The notes: generated from the sequence alone by a model not told the origin. Shown: positions 50,964 to 60,135, numbered from the stretch's first letter. The stretch is DNA of 63,141 nucleotides from Alicyclobacillaceae bacterium I2511 (GCA_003584005.1 QXHL01000015.1:1-63141), one strand, 5' to 3'. Program-made: numbers and translations.

Positions 50964-53729
50964 ATGTTAATTGGCTCTAGCCAGTCCTCAAAATTCAGGC
51001 ACATTACTCAACTCATCATCTCAAGCCCAGGTTTGCGCCAAACTTTTGAACAAGTAGTTAATGCAATATCAGATCATATTGTTCGGTGTAACTCAATTGG
51101 AATCTACCTACCGCAAACAGATGGCACCTTTCGTGGTTTTGTGGGCAAACCTGCCATTATTAATGGGATTACCCTGGATCAAATGGTGGTGAATCCGGAT
51201 ACGGATCTCCTTGCGCGGGAGATTATTGAAAACAATTCAATCATATATATTCCAGATACATCCGCAGACAACCGCCCAGATCCAGGACCGGTTGAGATGT
51301 TTTCAATTAAGTCCTTGCTGGGTTTGCCCATAAGCTTTGAAGGCGACTTATTTGGACTGCTTTTTTTGTTTAATTCAGGTTTTGTTCTCAAACTAAGTCA
51401 GACGGAGATACGTTCTATTGAAGCCTATGTTCAAATGGCTGCACTCGCCATTCGAAACTTGTATTTGACTAGCCAAAAACAATTATTACTAGACGCGACA
51501 CGCGATTTTTCCATCTGTAAAACGACGCAAGCCGTAATTAACACCTGTTTTAACTATATGGAAAAGGCAGTATTTAACTCAAATATCGGTGTCCACATCA
51601 GCGACGGTCATGGCAGTTTTGTGCCCACGAAACTAAGCGAAAATAGTTCCTGGACCGAAAATGATTGGAAACATGTTCACAGCAAAGTGAAAGTTGACTT
51701 TGCCGAAGACCCCGTATTTCAAGAAGTTGTTCATACAAAACGACCCATTTTTATTCCCAATGTTGAAGAAGACCCGCGCCCCAACAAACAGGCCTGCAGA
51801 CAGTTTGGAATCAAAGGTTTGTTTATTATGCCTTTGGTAGCTCTGGGAGAGGTATTAGGGACTGTCGCCATTGTGAATCTTGGAACGAATGAGTCTTATA
51901 CTCAATCGGAACTTCTGCTTGCCGAATCGCTCGCAAATGCCACAGCATCTGCCCTTTCCAACTTGTCCCGCATGGAACGCTTAGAGCAAATTGTTCGACA
52001 ACGCACAGAAGAAATTCGCGAAAAAAATGTAGAACTCCAACGGGTAGTACAACGCCTAGAACAACTTAGTCACGAAAAAAACTTAATTTTAAATACCGTT
52101 GCTGAGGGCATCTATGGGCTAGATACGAACGAAGTGATTACGTTTTGCAATTCATCTGCAGCAGAAATGGTAGGCCTTCAGGTTGAGGATATTGTGGGTA
52201 AGCCTGGGAGCGAAGTGTTTTGTCAAGAAACTGTATGGCTGAGAGACTTTTTTAAGCTATCACAGCTCCCATCCACGCAAAACAGCACTGTGACAAATGA
52301 AGCCCTGTTGCGAAAAAACGGAAGTAAATTTCTGGTGGATTTATCTAAGACGCCTATTGTGGAAAACGGTGTAGTTGTGGGCTCAGTGGTGACTCTTAAG
52401 GATATTACCGAAAAAAAAAGGTTGGAGATGCAAATTGAGTATCAAGCTTTTTATGATACCTTGACCGGTTTACCAAATCGATATTTATTTAATCAAGAAT
52501 TAACTAACACTTTATTTCAGGCAGCAAAGCTTGACCAGCAGACCGCTGTCATGTTTGTGGATTTAGACCAATTTAAAATTATCAACGATACACTTGGCCA
52601 TGATCAGGGAGACTTAGTCCTCAAACAAGTGGCCCACCGCCTTAGCAATTCCATACGAAGCTCCGATATTGTTTCCCGTCTCGGCGGGGATGAGTTTACA
52701 ATTTTGCTTCATCCTGTTACAGGGGAACAAGAGGTTAAAGGGATCATCAAAAAAATTCGTGCTGAATTAGGTAACCCCTTTGTATTCGACGAAAATGAAT
52801 TTTACGTGAAACCCAGCATAGGCGTCAGTTTGTGTCCGCAAGATGGTCAAGATGCGGAAACCCTTATAAAACATGCAGACATGGCAATGTACCGTACGAA
52901 ACTGAACGGTAAAACCTTTGAGTTTTATCAGTCTTCCATGACCAACCCAATGGTCAGCCGAGTATCCTTAGAGCGAGAATATGAGAAAGCACTTGAAAAC
53001 AACGAATTTACACTTTTTTATCAACCACAAATTAATATCCAATCAGGTCGGATTGTGGGATTTGAAGCACTCATTCGCTGGTTAAATCCTCAAAAAGGCC
53101 TACTACTCCCTGCTGATTTCATCCCTCAAATTGAAAAGACACAAATGATGATGCCCTTGGAAGAATGGGTCATTCGCACCGCATGTACACAGGCGAAACT
53201 GTGGAATGCCACCCATCCCCCGCTGCGCATTTCTGTAAATTTATCTGCAAGTCAGTTCGACAACATACATTTTGTGGACAGGGTTCATCAAATTCTCAAA
53301 GAAACTGACCTTATGCCTAACCTCCTGGAATTAGAGCTGACAGAAAGCATTATCTTACAAAATACAGATCACGTGACCAACACTTTGCAGCGCTTAAAAG
53401 ATATTGGTGTTAGAATTTCAATTGATGATTTTGGAACAGGCTATTCCTCATTGGCCTATTTACGCCACTTTCCAATTCACACCCTTAAAATTGACAAGAT
53501 GTTTCTTGAAAAGATTGATACTGACCCTAAGAATATTGCCATTGTTTCAGCCATCATAACGCTTGCGCGCAATCTTGGCTTGAAGTCCATCGCGGAAGGA
53601 GTGGAAACTCAGGAGCAAGTAACGATTCTTCAAGATCAGGGCTGTGATGAGGTACAAGGGTACTTTTACAGCAAACCATTGCCCGCCAAAGCAGCAGAAG
53701 AGTTGCTGCAAAGAATGAAAACAGACTAA
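50964..53729 (+). CDS. GAF-GAF-PAS-GGDEF-EAL signalling protein
   Basis: 921 residues, cytosolic. Two GAF-like domains (about 15-175 and 185-335), a coiled coil (about 340-375), PAS (about 380-490; YGLDTNEVITFCNSSAAEMV), GGDEF (about 495-650; intact SRLGGDEFTILL) and EAL (about 675-915; FEALIRWLNP, ELTESIIL, DDFGTGYSSLAYLR, EGVETQEQ). Both catalytic signatures look intact, so it could make and break c-di-GMP, possibly switched by the sensory domains. The two GAF domains may bind a small ligand. ATG 50964 with GGAAGG upstream. The next gene starts 18 bp later. Confidence 0.93.
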   Translation: MLIGSSQSSKFRHITQLIISSPGLRQTFEQVVNAISDHIVRCNSIGIYLPQTDGTFRGFVGKPAIINGITLDQMVVNPDTDLLAREIIENNSIIYIPDTSADNRPDPGPVEMFSIKSLLGLPISFEGDLFGLLFLFNSGFVLKLSQTEIRSIEAYVQMAALAIRNLYLTSQKQLLLDATRDFSICKTTQAVINTCFNYMEKAVFNSNIGVHISDGHGSFVPTKLSENSSWTENDWKHVHSKVKVDFAEDPVFQEVVHTKRPIFIPNVEEDPRPNKQACRQFGIKGLFIMPLVALGEVLGTVAIVNLGTNESYTQSELLLAESLANATASALSNLSRMERLEQIVRQRTEEIREKNVELQRVVQRLEQLSHEKNLILNTVAEGIYGLDTNEVITFCNSSAAEMVGLQVEDIVGKPGSEVFCQETVWLRDFFKLSQLPSTQNSTVTNEALLRKNGSKFLVDLSKTPIVENGVVVGSVVTLKDITEKKRLEMQIEYQAFYDTLTGLPNRYLFNQELTNTLFQAAKLDQQTAVMFVDLDQFKIINDTLGHDQGDLVLKQVAHRLSNSIRSSDIVSRLGGDEFTILLHPVTGEQEVKGIIKKIRAELGNPFVFDENEFYVKPSIGVSLCPQDGQDAETLIKHADMAMYRTKLNGKTFEFYQSSMTNPMVSRVSLEREYEKALENNEFTLFYQPQINIQSGRIVGFEALIRWLNPQKGLLLPADFIPQIEKTQMMMPLEEWVIRTACTQAKLWNATHPPLRISVNLSASQFDNIHFVDRVHQILKETDLMPNLLELELTESIILQNTDHVTNTLQRLKDIGVRISIDDFGTGYSSLAYLRHFPIHTLKIDKMFLEKIDTDPKNIAIVSAIITLARNLGLKSIAEGVETQEQVTILQDQGCDEVQGYFYSKPLPAKAAEELLQRMKTD

Positions 53730-53747
53730 AAGATATGGGGTGTAACA

Positions 53748-55406
53748 TTGAGAACAGTACAAGCTGTGCTAACATATCTGTCTAGTGGTGGCGTCCAATA
53801 CCTGTTTGGTATTCCAGCCGGTTCCGTCAATGCCTTTTTTGATGAGTTAAATGATTTTCCAGAGATTCAGTCGATTGTAGCAAAGCACGAAACTGCCGCC
53901 AGCTACATGGCCAGCGCCTATGCTAAAGAAACTGGCAGGATTGCCGTGTGCATTGGGGCAAGTGGTCCGGGGGCAACCAACTTTATTACGGGCGCAGCCA
54001 ATGCGATGCGAGAACACCTTCCCGTACTCTTCATTACAGGGAATGTCCCAGTTCAAACCATTGGCCTCAATGCGTCACAGGAACTAGATGCAGAACCCCT
54101 GTTTCGCCCTGTGACAAAGTACAGTGTAACCGTCAAAGACCCAAATCGCGTGTTATCCGAAATATCCCATGCAGTGGAGGTAGCCCTTTCAGACATTCCC
54201 GGGCCTGTCCATGTCGCCGTGCCCATCGATGTACAATTAACTGATATTGGCGTTCCAGAATTACCGCCGTTCCCTACAAAAGTTCCCGTATTTCCTGACG
54301 TAGCCAGCGTCAAGCAGGCAGCCCAGCAACTTGCACACATCCAGCATGGCGTCCTCTTTGTCGGACAAGGGGCTAGGGGGGCCATCGATGAGGTCCTCGA
54401 GGCATCCAAACTATTAGGGTGGCCCATTGTAACCACGCCGCAGGCGAAGGGCTTCATCCCTACTTCTACACCTCTAGCCAGTGGGGTCTTCGGATTTGCC
54501 GGGCATGTGTTGGCGGGAAACGTTGTTTCCCAAACGGACGTACAGGCCATCTTGATTATAGGGTCGAGCCTAGGAGAAACTGCAACGAGCAACTATAACC
54601 GGTCGATTACCCAGAATCGATTCTCCGTCCAGATTGACATTGACCCCTCCGTTTTCGGCCGATTGTATGAAATTGACTTATCCATTTGTGGGGACGCTAC
54701 TGTTACCCTCCAAATGATGATTCGTGAATGGCGAAAGTTGGGCGTTTCCGTCAAGTCTGAATCACTCATTGCATCCAATCCAGAACTCCTTAATTCAGAG
54801 GAATTTAGCACTCGCCCAGATGAATTTAACACCCGCAACATCTTGCAGCAATTGCAGACGTATTTACCCAATAACACTCGCTATACTGTGGACATTGGAG
54901 AATTTATGTCCTATGTTATTCATTACATGCAGGTTTTCAATCGCAAGTCTTTTGAAATCAATGTACACTTTGGCCCAATGGGTGTTGCGATTGGTTCTGC
55001 CCTTGGTTTAAAATTGGCAGATTCAAATTCCCCGGTTGTCTGCATTACAGGAGACGGGTGCTTTTTCATGCATGGGCTAGAAATTCTTACGGCTAAAGAA
55101 CATCACCTGCCTATTCTTTTTGTCGTATTTAATAATGCGCGGCTTGGCATGGTGTACCATGGCCATATGTTACAATACGGTCGCTCCCATCAAAGCTTTG
55201 AACAAACAGCGGTAAACCTTGCCCAAATGGGTTTGGCCATGGGCATTCCAACACTTCGAGTTGAGAATATACAGGATTTGACGCTTATTTCCCTTCAAAA
55301 TTTGCTGCAGGAAGAGGGCCCAGCCCTGTTGGAAATTGCACTGGTGGACAACAATATCCCGCCAATGGGCGACAGGGTAAAATTTCTGTCGTCATTTGGA
55401 AGTTAG
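53748..55406 (+). CDS. TPP-dependent acetolactate-synthase-like enzyme
   Basis: 552 residues with the three-domain AHAS/POX fold. Catalytic Glu in VAKHETAASYMASAYA, FGIPAGSVNAF, SGPGATN, and the TPP motif GDGCFFMHGLEI ending in NN (VVFNNARLGM). The family includes acetolactate synthase, pyruvate oxidase and several decarboxylases or lyases; the residues seen do not pick one. No ilvN-type small subunit is adjacent, which argues against the biosynthetic AHAS. TTG 53748, with ATGGGGTG upstream, 18 bp after the GGDEF/EAL gene, so co-transcribed. Confidence 0.85.
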   Translation: MRTVQAVLTYLSSGGVQYLFGIPAGSVNAFFDELNDFPEIQSIVAKHETAASYMASAYAKETGRIAVCIGASGPGATNFITGAANAMREHLPVLFITGNVPVQTIGLNASQELDAEPLFRPVTKYSVTVKDPNRVLSEISHAVEVALSDIPGPVHVAVPIDVQLTDIGVPELPPFPTKVPVFPDVASVKQAAQQLAHIQHGVLFVGQGARGAIDEVLEASKLLGWPIVTTPQAKGFIPTSTPLASGVFGFAGHVLAGNVVSQTDVQAILIIGSSLGETATSNYNRSITQNRFSVQIDIDPSVFGRLYEIDLSICGDATVTLQMMIREWRKLGVSVKSESLIASNPELLNSEEFSTRPDEFNTRNILQQLQTYLPNNTRYTVDIGEFMSYVIHYMQVFNRKSFEINVHFGPMGVAIGSALGLKLADSNSPVVCITGDGCFFMHGLEILTAKEHHLPILFVVFNNARLGMVYHGHMLQYGRSHQSFEQTAVNLAQMGLAMGIPTLRVENIQDLTLISLQNLLQEEGPALLEIALVDNNIPPMGDRVKFLSSFGS

Positions 55407-55473
55407 GGGAAATGCCTCTACTAAGTGGGATGTTCAGAAATTTTGTCGTCCCTTGGATTTCTGCAAATCCCTT

Positions 55474-55519
55474 AGGTGGCCCCCCGCTGCTGATGAGCGT
55501 GCAATAGGGGGGGTCACCT
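55474..55519. terminator. Terminator-like hairpin between the TPP gene and the peptide operon
   Basis: AGGTGGCCCCCC (55474-55485) pairs with GGGGGGTCACCT (55508-55519), 12 bp with one G-U, followed on the plus strand by TTTGATCT. It lies between convergent transcripts and could serve either. Confidence 0.5.
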
Positions 55520-55561
55520 TTGATCTATGGGGACTAGATAGAGGATAACAATTCTAAATTT

Positions 55562-55651
55562 CTATCGTTTTAATGAACCAGGTACAGCTTTGACAAGTTG
55601 GGTTTTTCCATTCAATTTTACGGGGGAAATTGGATTTTGAATGATTTTCAT
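55562..55651 (-). CDS. 29-residue peptide, candidate RiPP precursor
   Basis: ATG 55651 is preceded by a strong AAGGAGGATGACCCA and follows the radical-SAM gene by 57 bp on the same strand. The product begins MKIIQNPISPVKLNGK and ends TQLVKAVPGSLKR. It has no Cys, Trp, Tyr or Phe, so the usual thioether or aromatic crosslinks cannot form; Asn, Gln, Lys, Thr, Ser, Val, Leu and Pro are the possible targets. The close position behind a SPASM maturase and the strong ribosome-binding site make it a likely substrate. No similar known precursor comes to mind. Confidence 0.6.
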   Translation of the reverse strand: MKIIQNPISPVKLNGKTQLVKAVPGSLKR

Positions 55652-55708
55652 TGGGTCATCCTCCTTGTTAATTAGAAATTCATGTCACTTCATGGACATG
55701 GAATCTAA

Positions 55709-57028
55709 TTACAATTCTCCACTTCTTACAATCCCCTGAAGGGCTTGATGGATCCGCTTTTTTTCAAATGGGCATGGGCGTTCTTTCACCCACATGCGAT
55801 AAAGCGGGCAATGATCCCCCTGGCATGAGGGACGAAAGTAGCACCGTTGACATTCTTTATCTTCTTCAGCGTGTGGATTGACCCACTGGGCCATTTTATC
55901 ATAATCCACTTCCATTGTTCCATCTGAAAATAATTGCCCGACCTGATTAATCTCTTCATCCAATGCACAAGTACATTTATGAAGCGCCCCATTGGCACCC
56001 ACAACGAGGGAATAGGGCTTGGCTGCATAGCAAACAGAGCCCCCAGGACCTAAACTTTGTTTCACCACAGAGGCTAGATGTAATTTTTCTGATATGGCCG
56101 TGTTCGCGAAGTCCCATAATTTCATGTTTGCTAAGCGATCTTCACAAATTGGTAGCCTGTCATCCTGGGCCCCTCCCCAACGCCCAACTGGCTGAAACAT
56201 CACCTGAAAACGCGAGTCCGCAGAAAACTCCAGGCCCAACTCCTGTATAAATTCAGGAATAAACTCGAGATTATGATGATCAAAATTTATTCGCAAATGA
56301 ATCTCAAAATCCCCAGGGAGATTTTTAATTTGTTTCAAGTTTTCTAAAATGCGTTGAAATGTCCCTCCTCCCCCCATTAACTTTCTTCTCTCATCATGAA
56401 CTCTTTCAGGGCCATCCAGGGTAATCATCCAGCGTTGAATACCCACTTGTAATAACTTTTGGAATAGTTCAGTATCCAGGAAATAACCATTTGTAGAAAT
56501 ATCCGCTGAATAATCCACCCCATATTTTCGCGATTGAAGTAAGAATTCCTGGGACAACTCTAAAATCACTTCCGGTGCTAATAAGGGTTCGCCTCCAAAC
56601 CAGCTAACGGACATTTCCCTTAAAAAGCGAGCCTGTTCCCCCACAAAATGTTTGAGGCCTGAAATAGTTTCTAGGGTCATTTTCCCTCGTTCAAAATTTT
56701 GATAGCAATAGGTACAGCGGAAGTTGCATTGCTCTGTTGGCAGAAGCACCAAATGAAGGATATCCGTACGAAATCTTTGAGCTTCCAAAAAACGTACCCT
56801 TTGTATTTCATCCACTTCATTGGATACCAGAAAACCTAGTTTTTTAAGAGATTCTTCAAGAGTTGATTCTTTCTCTTCCTTTGTACGACTTAGTGCAGAG
56901 AGGACAAACGGCTTTTCCAAGGATGAAAAAACAGCCATTCCTTGTGTATATGTATTATAAACCAGCAATTCCCCCGTCTCTAAAGGTGTTAAAACATTGT
57001 ATTTTGAAGGACCCCAGGCTCTCTCCAT
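55709..57028 (-). CDS. Radical SAM/SPASM peptide maturase
   Basis: 439 residues. The N-terminal ~90 residues (SKYNVLTPLETGELLVYN) are the conserved leader region of SPASM peptide maturases, probably for substrate recognition. The radical-SAM core has CX3CX2C at Cys101, Cys105 and Cys108 (TEQCNFRCTYCYQ) and WFGGEPLL. The C-terminal SPASM region is Cys-rich (KCTCALDEEIN, CQRCYFRPSCQGDHC, RPCPF), for two extra FeS clusters. ATG 57028 has AGAGAGGCGAG upstream. Transcribed with the 29-residue peptide gene. The family makes crosslinks, thioethers or epimers in ribosomal peptides; which reaction occurs here is unknown. Confidence 0.9.
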   Translation of the reverse strand: MERAWGPSKYNVLTPLETGELLVYNTYTQGMAVFSSLEKPFVLSALSRTKEEKESTLEESLKKLGFLVSNEVDEIQRVRFLEAQRFRTDILHLVLLPTEQCNFRCTYCYQNFERGKMTLETISGLKHFVGEQARFLREMSVSWFGGEPLLAPEVILELSQEFLLQSRKYGVDYSADISTNGYFLDTELFQKLLQVGIQRWMITLDGPERVHDERRKLMGGGGTFQRILENLKQIKNLPGDFEIHLRINFDHHNLEFIPEFIQELGLEFSADSRFQVMFQPVGRWGGAQDDRLPICEDRLANMKLWDFANTAISEKLHLASVVKQSLGPGGSVCYAAKPYSLVVGANGALHKCTCALDEEINQVGQLFSDGTMEVDYDKMAQWVNPHAEEDKECQRCYFRPSCQGDHCPLYRMWVKERPCPFEKKRIHQALQGIVRSGEL

Positions 57029-57114
57029 TTTCTCGCCTCTCTCTAAATAACGTCATCAGCCTTTACCGTCTGAAAATTCCTTACCCTTTTGTATATAAAT
57101 GAGTTCTGCACTTA

Positions 57115-57131
57115 GCAGTATACAATACTGC
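57115..57131. promoter_or_regulatory. Inverted repeat upstream of the maturase operon
   Basis: GCAGTA-TACAA-TACTGC, perfect 6-bp arms, about 90 bp before the maturase start, in an A/T-rich stretch where the minus-strand promoter is expected. Possible operator. Confidence 0.4.
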
Positions 57132-57265
57132 CCCCCTTTTAAGACAGGACACAGCGAATTTACGGAGTATAAAAAATTTGAGCGATTTGGTGGTGGAGCG
57201 TATTTTGCGCGTGGACAGGTGTGGATGGGTAGATAGACGGATGAGTGTCCTGTGCCATGCCATAC

Positions 57266-57865
57266 CTATTCTGTCTTACTTCTTTTCTTGGCTCTAACTT
57301 TTCGCGTGTACCAAACTGCAACGAGAATTGCTAGAACAATGATTCCCGGCACAAGGTATTGATGTAGCACCTGATGATACCGCGACCACTCGATGCCCAG
57401 ATACTTTCCAAGAATAATGAAAACTGCGGACCACACCAATGCACTCACAGTCGTGTAGAGTGTGAACAGCCCAAACGACATTTTATTTATTCCCGCAAGG
57501 TATGGTACAAGAACGCGAATTCCCGCGATGAACTTCGAGAATAGTACCACTGTCGTCTGATATTTTTGAAACGTTACATTCGCTTTATCAAGCCGCTCAT
57601 TCGTGATTCCAACATATTTTCCCCATCTGACAATCACTGGCCTTCCAAGCAGCCGGCCTATCCAATACGCAATACCCGACCCAATCGCGTTCCCCACAGT
57701 TGCCGCGATGAGCAGTGGAATGATACTAAAAGTCCCTTGTGTCCACTCAATCCCAGATAGTGTCAACGTCGTTTCAGCAGGAAACGGAATGCCAATCATT
57801 TCGAGCAAGAGGATAAGGAACACACCGAAATATCCATAGTGGTGAATCAAAACCTGAATATGCAC
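57266..57865 (-). CDS. DedA family membrane protein
   Basis: About 199 residues from GTG 57865 (GGAGG 7 nt upstream). Typical DedA features: GYFGVFLILLLEMIGIPFPAE at the start, GNAIGSGIAYWIGRLLGRP, and FSKFIAGIRVLVPYLAGINKM, followed by two more helices and a basic C-terminal tail. Family members are flippases or transporters affecting membrane lipids, pH or drug tolerance; some move undecaprenyl phosphate. Monocistronic. Confidence 0.9.
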   Translation of the reverse strand: MHIQVLIHHYGYFGVFLILLLEMIGIPFPAETTLTLSGIEWTQGTFSIIPLLIAATVGNAIGSGIAYWIGRLLGRPVIVRWGKYVGITNERLDKANVTFQKYQTTVVLFSKFIAGIRVLVPYLAGINKMSFGLFTLYTTVSALVWSAVFIILGKYLGIEWSRYHQVLHQYLVPGIIVLAILVAVWYTRKVRAKKRSKTE

Positions 57866-58002
57866 CAAATTGCCTCCAAACGTTATCAATGCTACTGGAT
57901 GTATCTCATCTATTATTATTCACTAAATTGGGATTGTATATGCTGTTTCATTGTTCAATTGTACAACAGTGTCCGCATATTCTGTGAATTGCTTATCTGA
58001 AC

Positions 58003-58125
58003 ATGGGCAAAGAGAAACAAAAGCAAGTTTTCCCGACTATGATGAAACGGCTTGGCGAAAAGGGTAAGAAATACCAGGAGATGGAGTGCGAGGTCAGAGA
58101 AATAGCAAAAAATTTGAAAACATAG
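58003..58125 (+). CDS. Possible 40-residue basic protein
   Basis: MGKEKQKQVFPTMMKRLG followed by EKGKKYQEMECEVREIAKNL and KT; Lys- and Glu-rich, helical in character. ATG 58003 lacks a clear ribosome-binding site and no relative comes to mind. The composition looks protein-like, so it is listed at low confidence. It lies alone in the 57866-58272 gap between DedA and the secreted protein. Confidence 0.3.
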   Translation: MGKEKQKQVFPTMMKRLGEKGKKYQEMECEVREIAKNLKT

Positions 58126-58272
58126 GGTATGGACGACCTGTAAAACGCAAAATCGAAACGGGTGATTCAAGTGTTGTAAAACAATAGATAGTTTTCATTT
58201 CGCCTGAATTACTTATTTCGGTTTTGCATTCAAGTACTATCCATACCCCAACCTCCTTCGCAAATTCAGCCA

Positions 58273-58644
58273 TTAAAATGTAACATCAATCGTTGTCGTT
58301 GGCTCTGCCGTCATACCTACATAAGGTGTAATTACTAAGACATCTCCAGTTACTACTCCTGGAACATTTGCACTAAACGTTCCGTTGTTCACTGGAACGT
58401 TTGTATCTAGGGTATTCCCTGTAGTTTGGTCGACGATGGTCACTGATGTGATATTTGGTGCGGTATTCCCACTCACGGTTGCAGTGACGGCAGGATTCGT
58501 AATCAGAGCCGTTGATGATTGAGTGGTTAGTTGATTTGATGGATTTTGTAGCCCGTGCCCGTAGTTTACGGCCGCATACGCGGGTATTGCTGTGCAAACT
58601 GAAAATAGTGCTACAGCTGTTGATGTAATTAGTAATTTTCTCAT
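58273..58644 (-). CDS. Secreted small beta-rich protein
   Basis: 123 residues. Signal peptide (MRKLLITSTAVALFSVCTAI, cut after PAYA), then a mature part rich in Thr, Asn and Val with alternating patterns (ITSVTIVDQTTGNTLDTNVP, GTFSANVPGVVTGDVLVITP) that recall a single Ig-like or bacterial beta-sandwich domain. AAAAGGAGGAG lies 6 nt upstream of ATG 58644. Not recognised by name. Monocistronic; a surface or matrix role is only a guess. Confidence 0.7.
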   Translation of the reverse strand: MRKLLITSTAVALFSVCTAIPAYAAVNYGHGLQNPSNQLTTQSSTALITNPAVTATVSGNTAPNITSVTIVDQTTGNTLDTNVPVNNGTFSANVPGVVTGDVLVITPYVGMTAEPTTTIDVTF

Positions 58645-58838
58645 TTTCAACTCCTCCTTTTGACTCTATTATACTCCTTTGAGTCAAGTAATTTTAAGGT
58701 GCTAGCATCGTTTTTGTAGATTTTCTAATCAGTCAAACTAAAATAAAACCTCCTTTCTGTTTACAGTCAAGAATTTAATTCCAGCAAGACACTGCACAAC
58801 ATTCCCTGATATTATCTGAAAAATCATTAAAAATATTG

Positions 58839-59876
58839 TTAACTAATACCATCAAATTTCGTATCATATCCTTTCAGCTTGTATATCAGAATTGCCACCA
58901 TCCAACTCGTTAACATAATACTAATAATGATATACCCCAGATGTGAAAAACTCATATTCTGGAGGTGACTCCAGAACGTCCCCTGGATGTCCATCTCTGT
59001 GGCTACAACTTGCATTGTTTCTACTGTACCTATGATAAAAGCGACAAAAACGGAAATACTAGTAATGGACAGATTGTAATATATTTTCCGAATTGGTTTC
59101 ATAAACGCCCAATCGTAGGCATAGAGCATGAGAACACCATCAGAGGTATCAATAAGCGTCATTCCCGCAGCAAAAAGCAGCGGCAGGATAAGTATGTGAA
59201 TCAGCGGCATCCCCTTGGCAGCTAGGCCAGCCGCTATTCCCAACATAGTAACTTCACTGAGCGTATCAAAACCTAATCCGAATAAAAAACCAACAAAAAG
59301 CATTTGCCAGCTATGTGTTATAAGATTAAAAAGTTTACCGAATATTCGACTCATCATACCCCTTTTTAGTAAAAGTTCCTCGATATCGTTATCATTTTTG
59401 ATTTCCCCATTTTTTATTGCCTTGAATGCACCATAGATGCCAATCAATATAATTAAATTGACGAACGCTATAAGATATAAGAAGAAAGCTGATATTCCCG
59501 TGCTAAACGTATTCAATTTATCAAAAAAGTGCATATTACTGGTAAGAAATTTAGCGGTTATCGCAAGCCCCATGGCCATTAGAATAACCACTGTCGAATG
59601 CCCAATTGAAAAGAATAAGCCCACACCTGCTGGCCGACCCCCATCGTTAATCAACTTTCTGGTGGTATTGTCAATAGCCGCAATATGGTCTGCATCTGCG
59701 GCATGTCTTAGCCCAAAAACGAAGGCTAGCAATCCCCAGGGCACGAGGGCGGGGACTTGTTTAGAAATAAAGCCAAAAGTAATCCATACCACTATATTGA
59801 ATAAAAGTAAAATAGCATATATCGATGTTATTTTAGCCCACTTGGGCTTAGTAAAGCTGTTAGGTATTTTAGACAT
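58839..59876 (-). CDS. NiCoT-family nickel/cobalt permease (HoxN/NixA type)
   Basis: 345 residues, about eight helices. The family signature in helix 2, RHAADADHIAAIDNTTR, is intact (HAxxxDH metal motif), with LGFDTLSEVTML and GMTLIDTSDGVLML as further family motifs. AAGGGAG 8 nt upstream of ATG 59876. Lies downstream of a cobalamin riboswitch, which points to cobalt rather than nickel as the main substrate: B12 would shut off cobalt uptake. Confidence 0.93.
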   Translation of the reverse strand: MSKIPNSFTKPKWAKITSIYAILLLFNIVVWITFGFISKQVPALVPWGLLAFVFGLRHAADADHIAAIDNTTRKLINDGGRPAGVGLFFSIGHSTVVILMAMGLAITAKFLTSNMHFFDKLNTFSTGISAFFLYLIAFVNLIILIGIYGAFKAIKNGEIKNDNDIEELLLKRGMMSRIFGKLFNLITHSWQMLFVGFLFGLGFDTLSEVTMLGIAAGLAAKGMPLIHILILPLLFAAGMTLIDTSDGVLMLYAYDWAFMKPIRKIYYNLSITSISVFVAFIIGTVETMQVVATEMDIQGTFWSHLQNMSFSHLGYIIISIMLTSWMVAILIYKLKGYDTKFDGIS

Positions 59877-59954
59877 TCAGTACATCTCCCTTAATTTTTT
59901 CTATTAATTATCGACTAGGCACATCGACCAACGACAAAGAAACGAGGCCAACAA

Positions 59955-60071
59955 TCACCGCATGCTCTCCGGACGGAGGACAGGAGGGTTGGTTGTTCCC
60001 CAGACAGGTTCCCCTGCACAGGGCAAACTCTGTAGATTAGCTGTTATTTTATCAACAAATTTTTCATCCAT
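59955..60071 (-). pseudogene. 38-codon ORF between the riboswitch and the Ni/Co permease, possible gene remnant
   Basis: ATG 60071 follows TTGGGGGGGACC. The product starts MDEKFVDKITANLQSLPCAG and ends EPVWGTTNPPVLRPESMR, then stops. The +1 frame continues for about 17 codons (VIVGLVSLSLVDVPSR) up to 59 bp before the permease. This looks like the beginning of a longer, now truncated or frameshifted gene, or a leader peptide. I cannot identify the parent. The NrdR box upstream hints at a former ribonucleotide reductase locus. Confidence 0.4.
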
Positions 60072-60096
60072 GGTCCCCCCCAACAAAGTATTACAT

Positions 60097-60135
60097 AGGA
60101 ACGCCCCACTCCTTCTTACAAGGAATGGGGCGCTG
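60097..60135 (-). promoter_or_regulatory. Strong hairpin between riboswitch and downstream ORF
   Basis: GCGCCCCATTCCTT pairs with AAGGAGTGGGGCGT (mainly Watson-Crick, with G-U). Placed about 90 nt after the riboswitch aptamer; it could be the expression platform, although there is no T-run after it. Confidence 0.45.
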
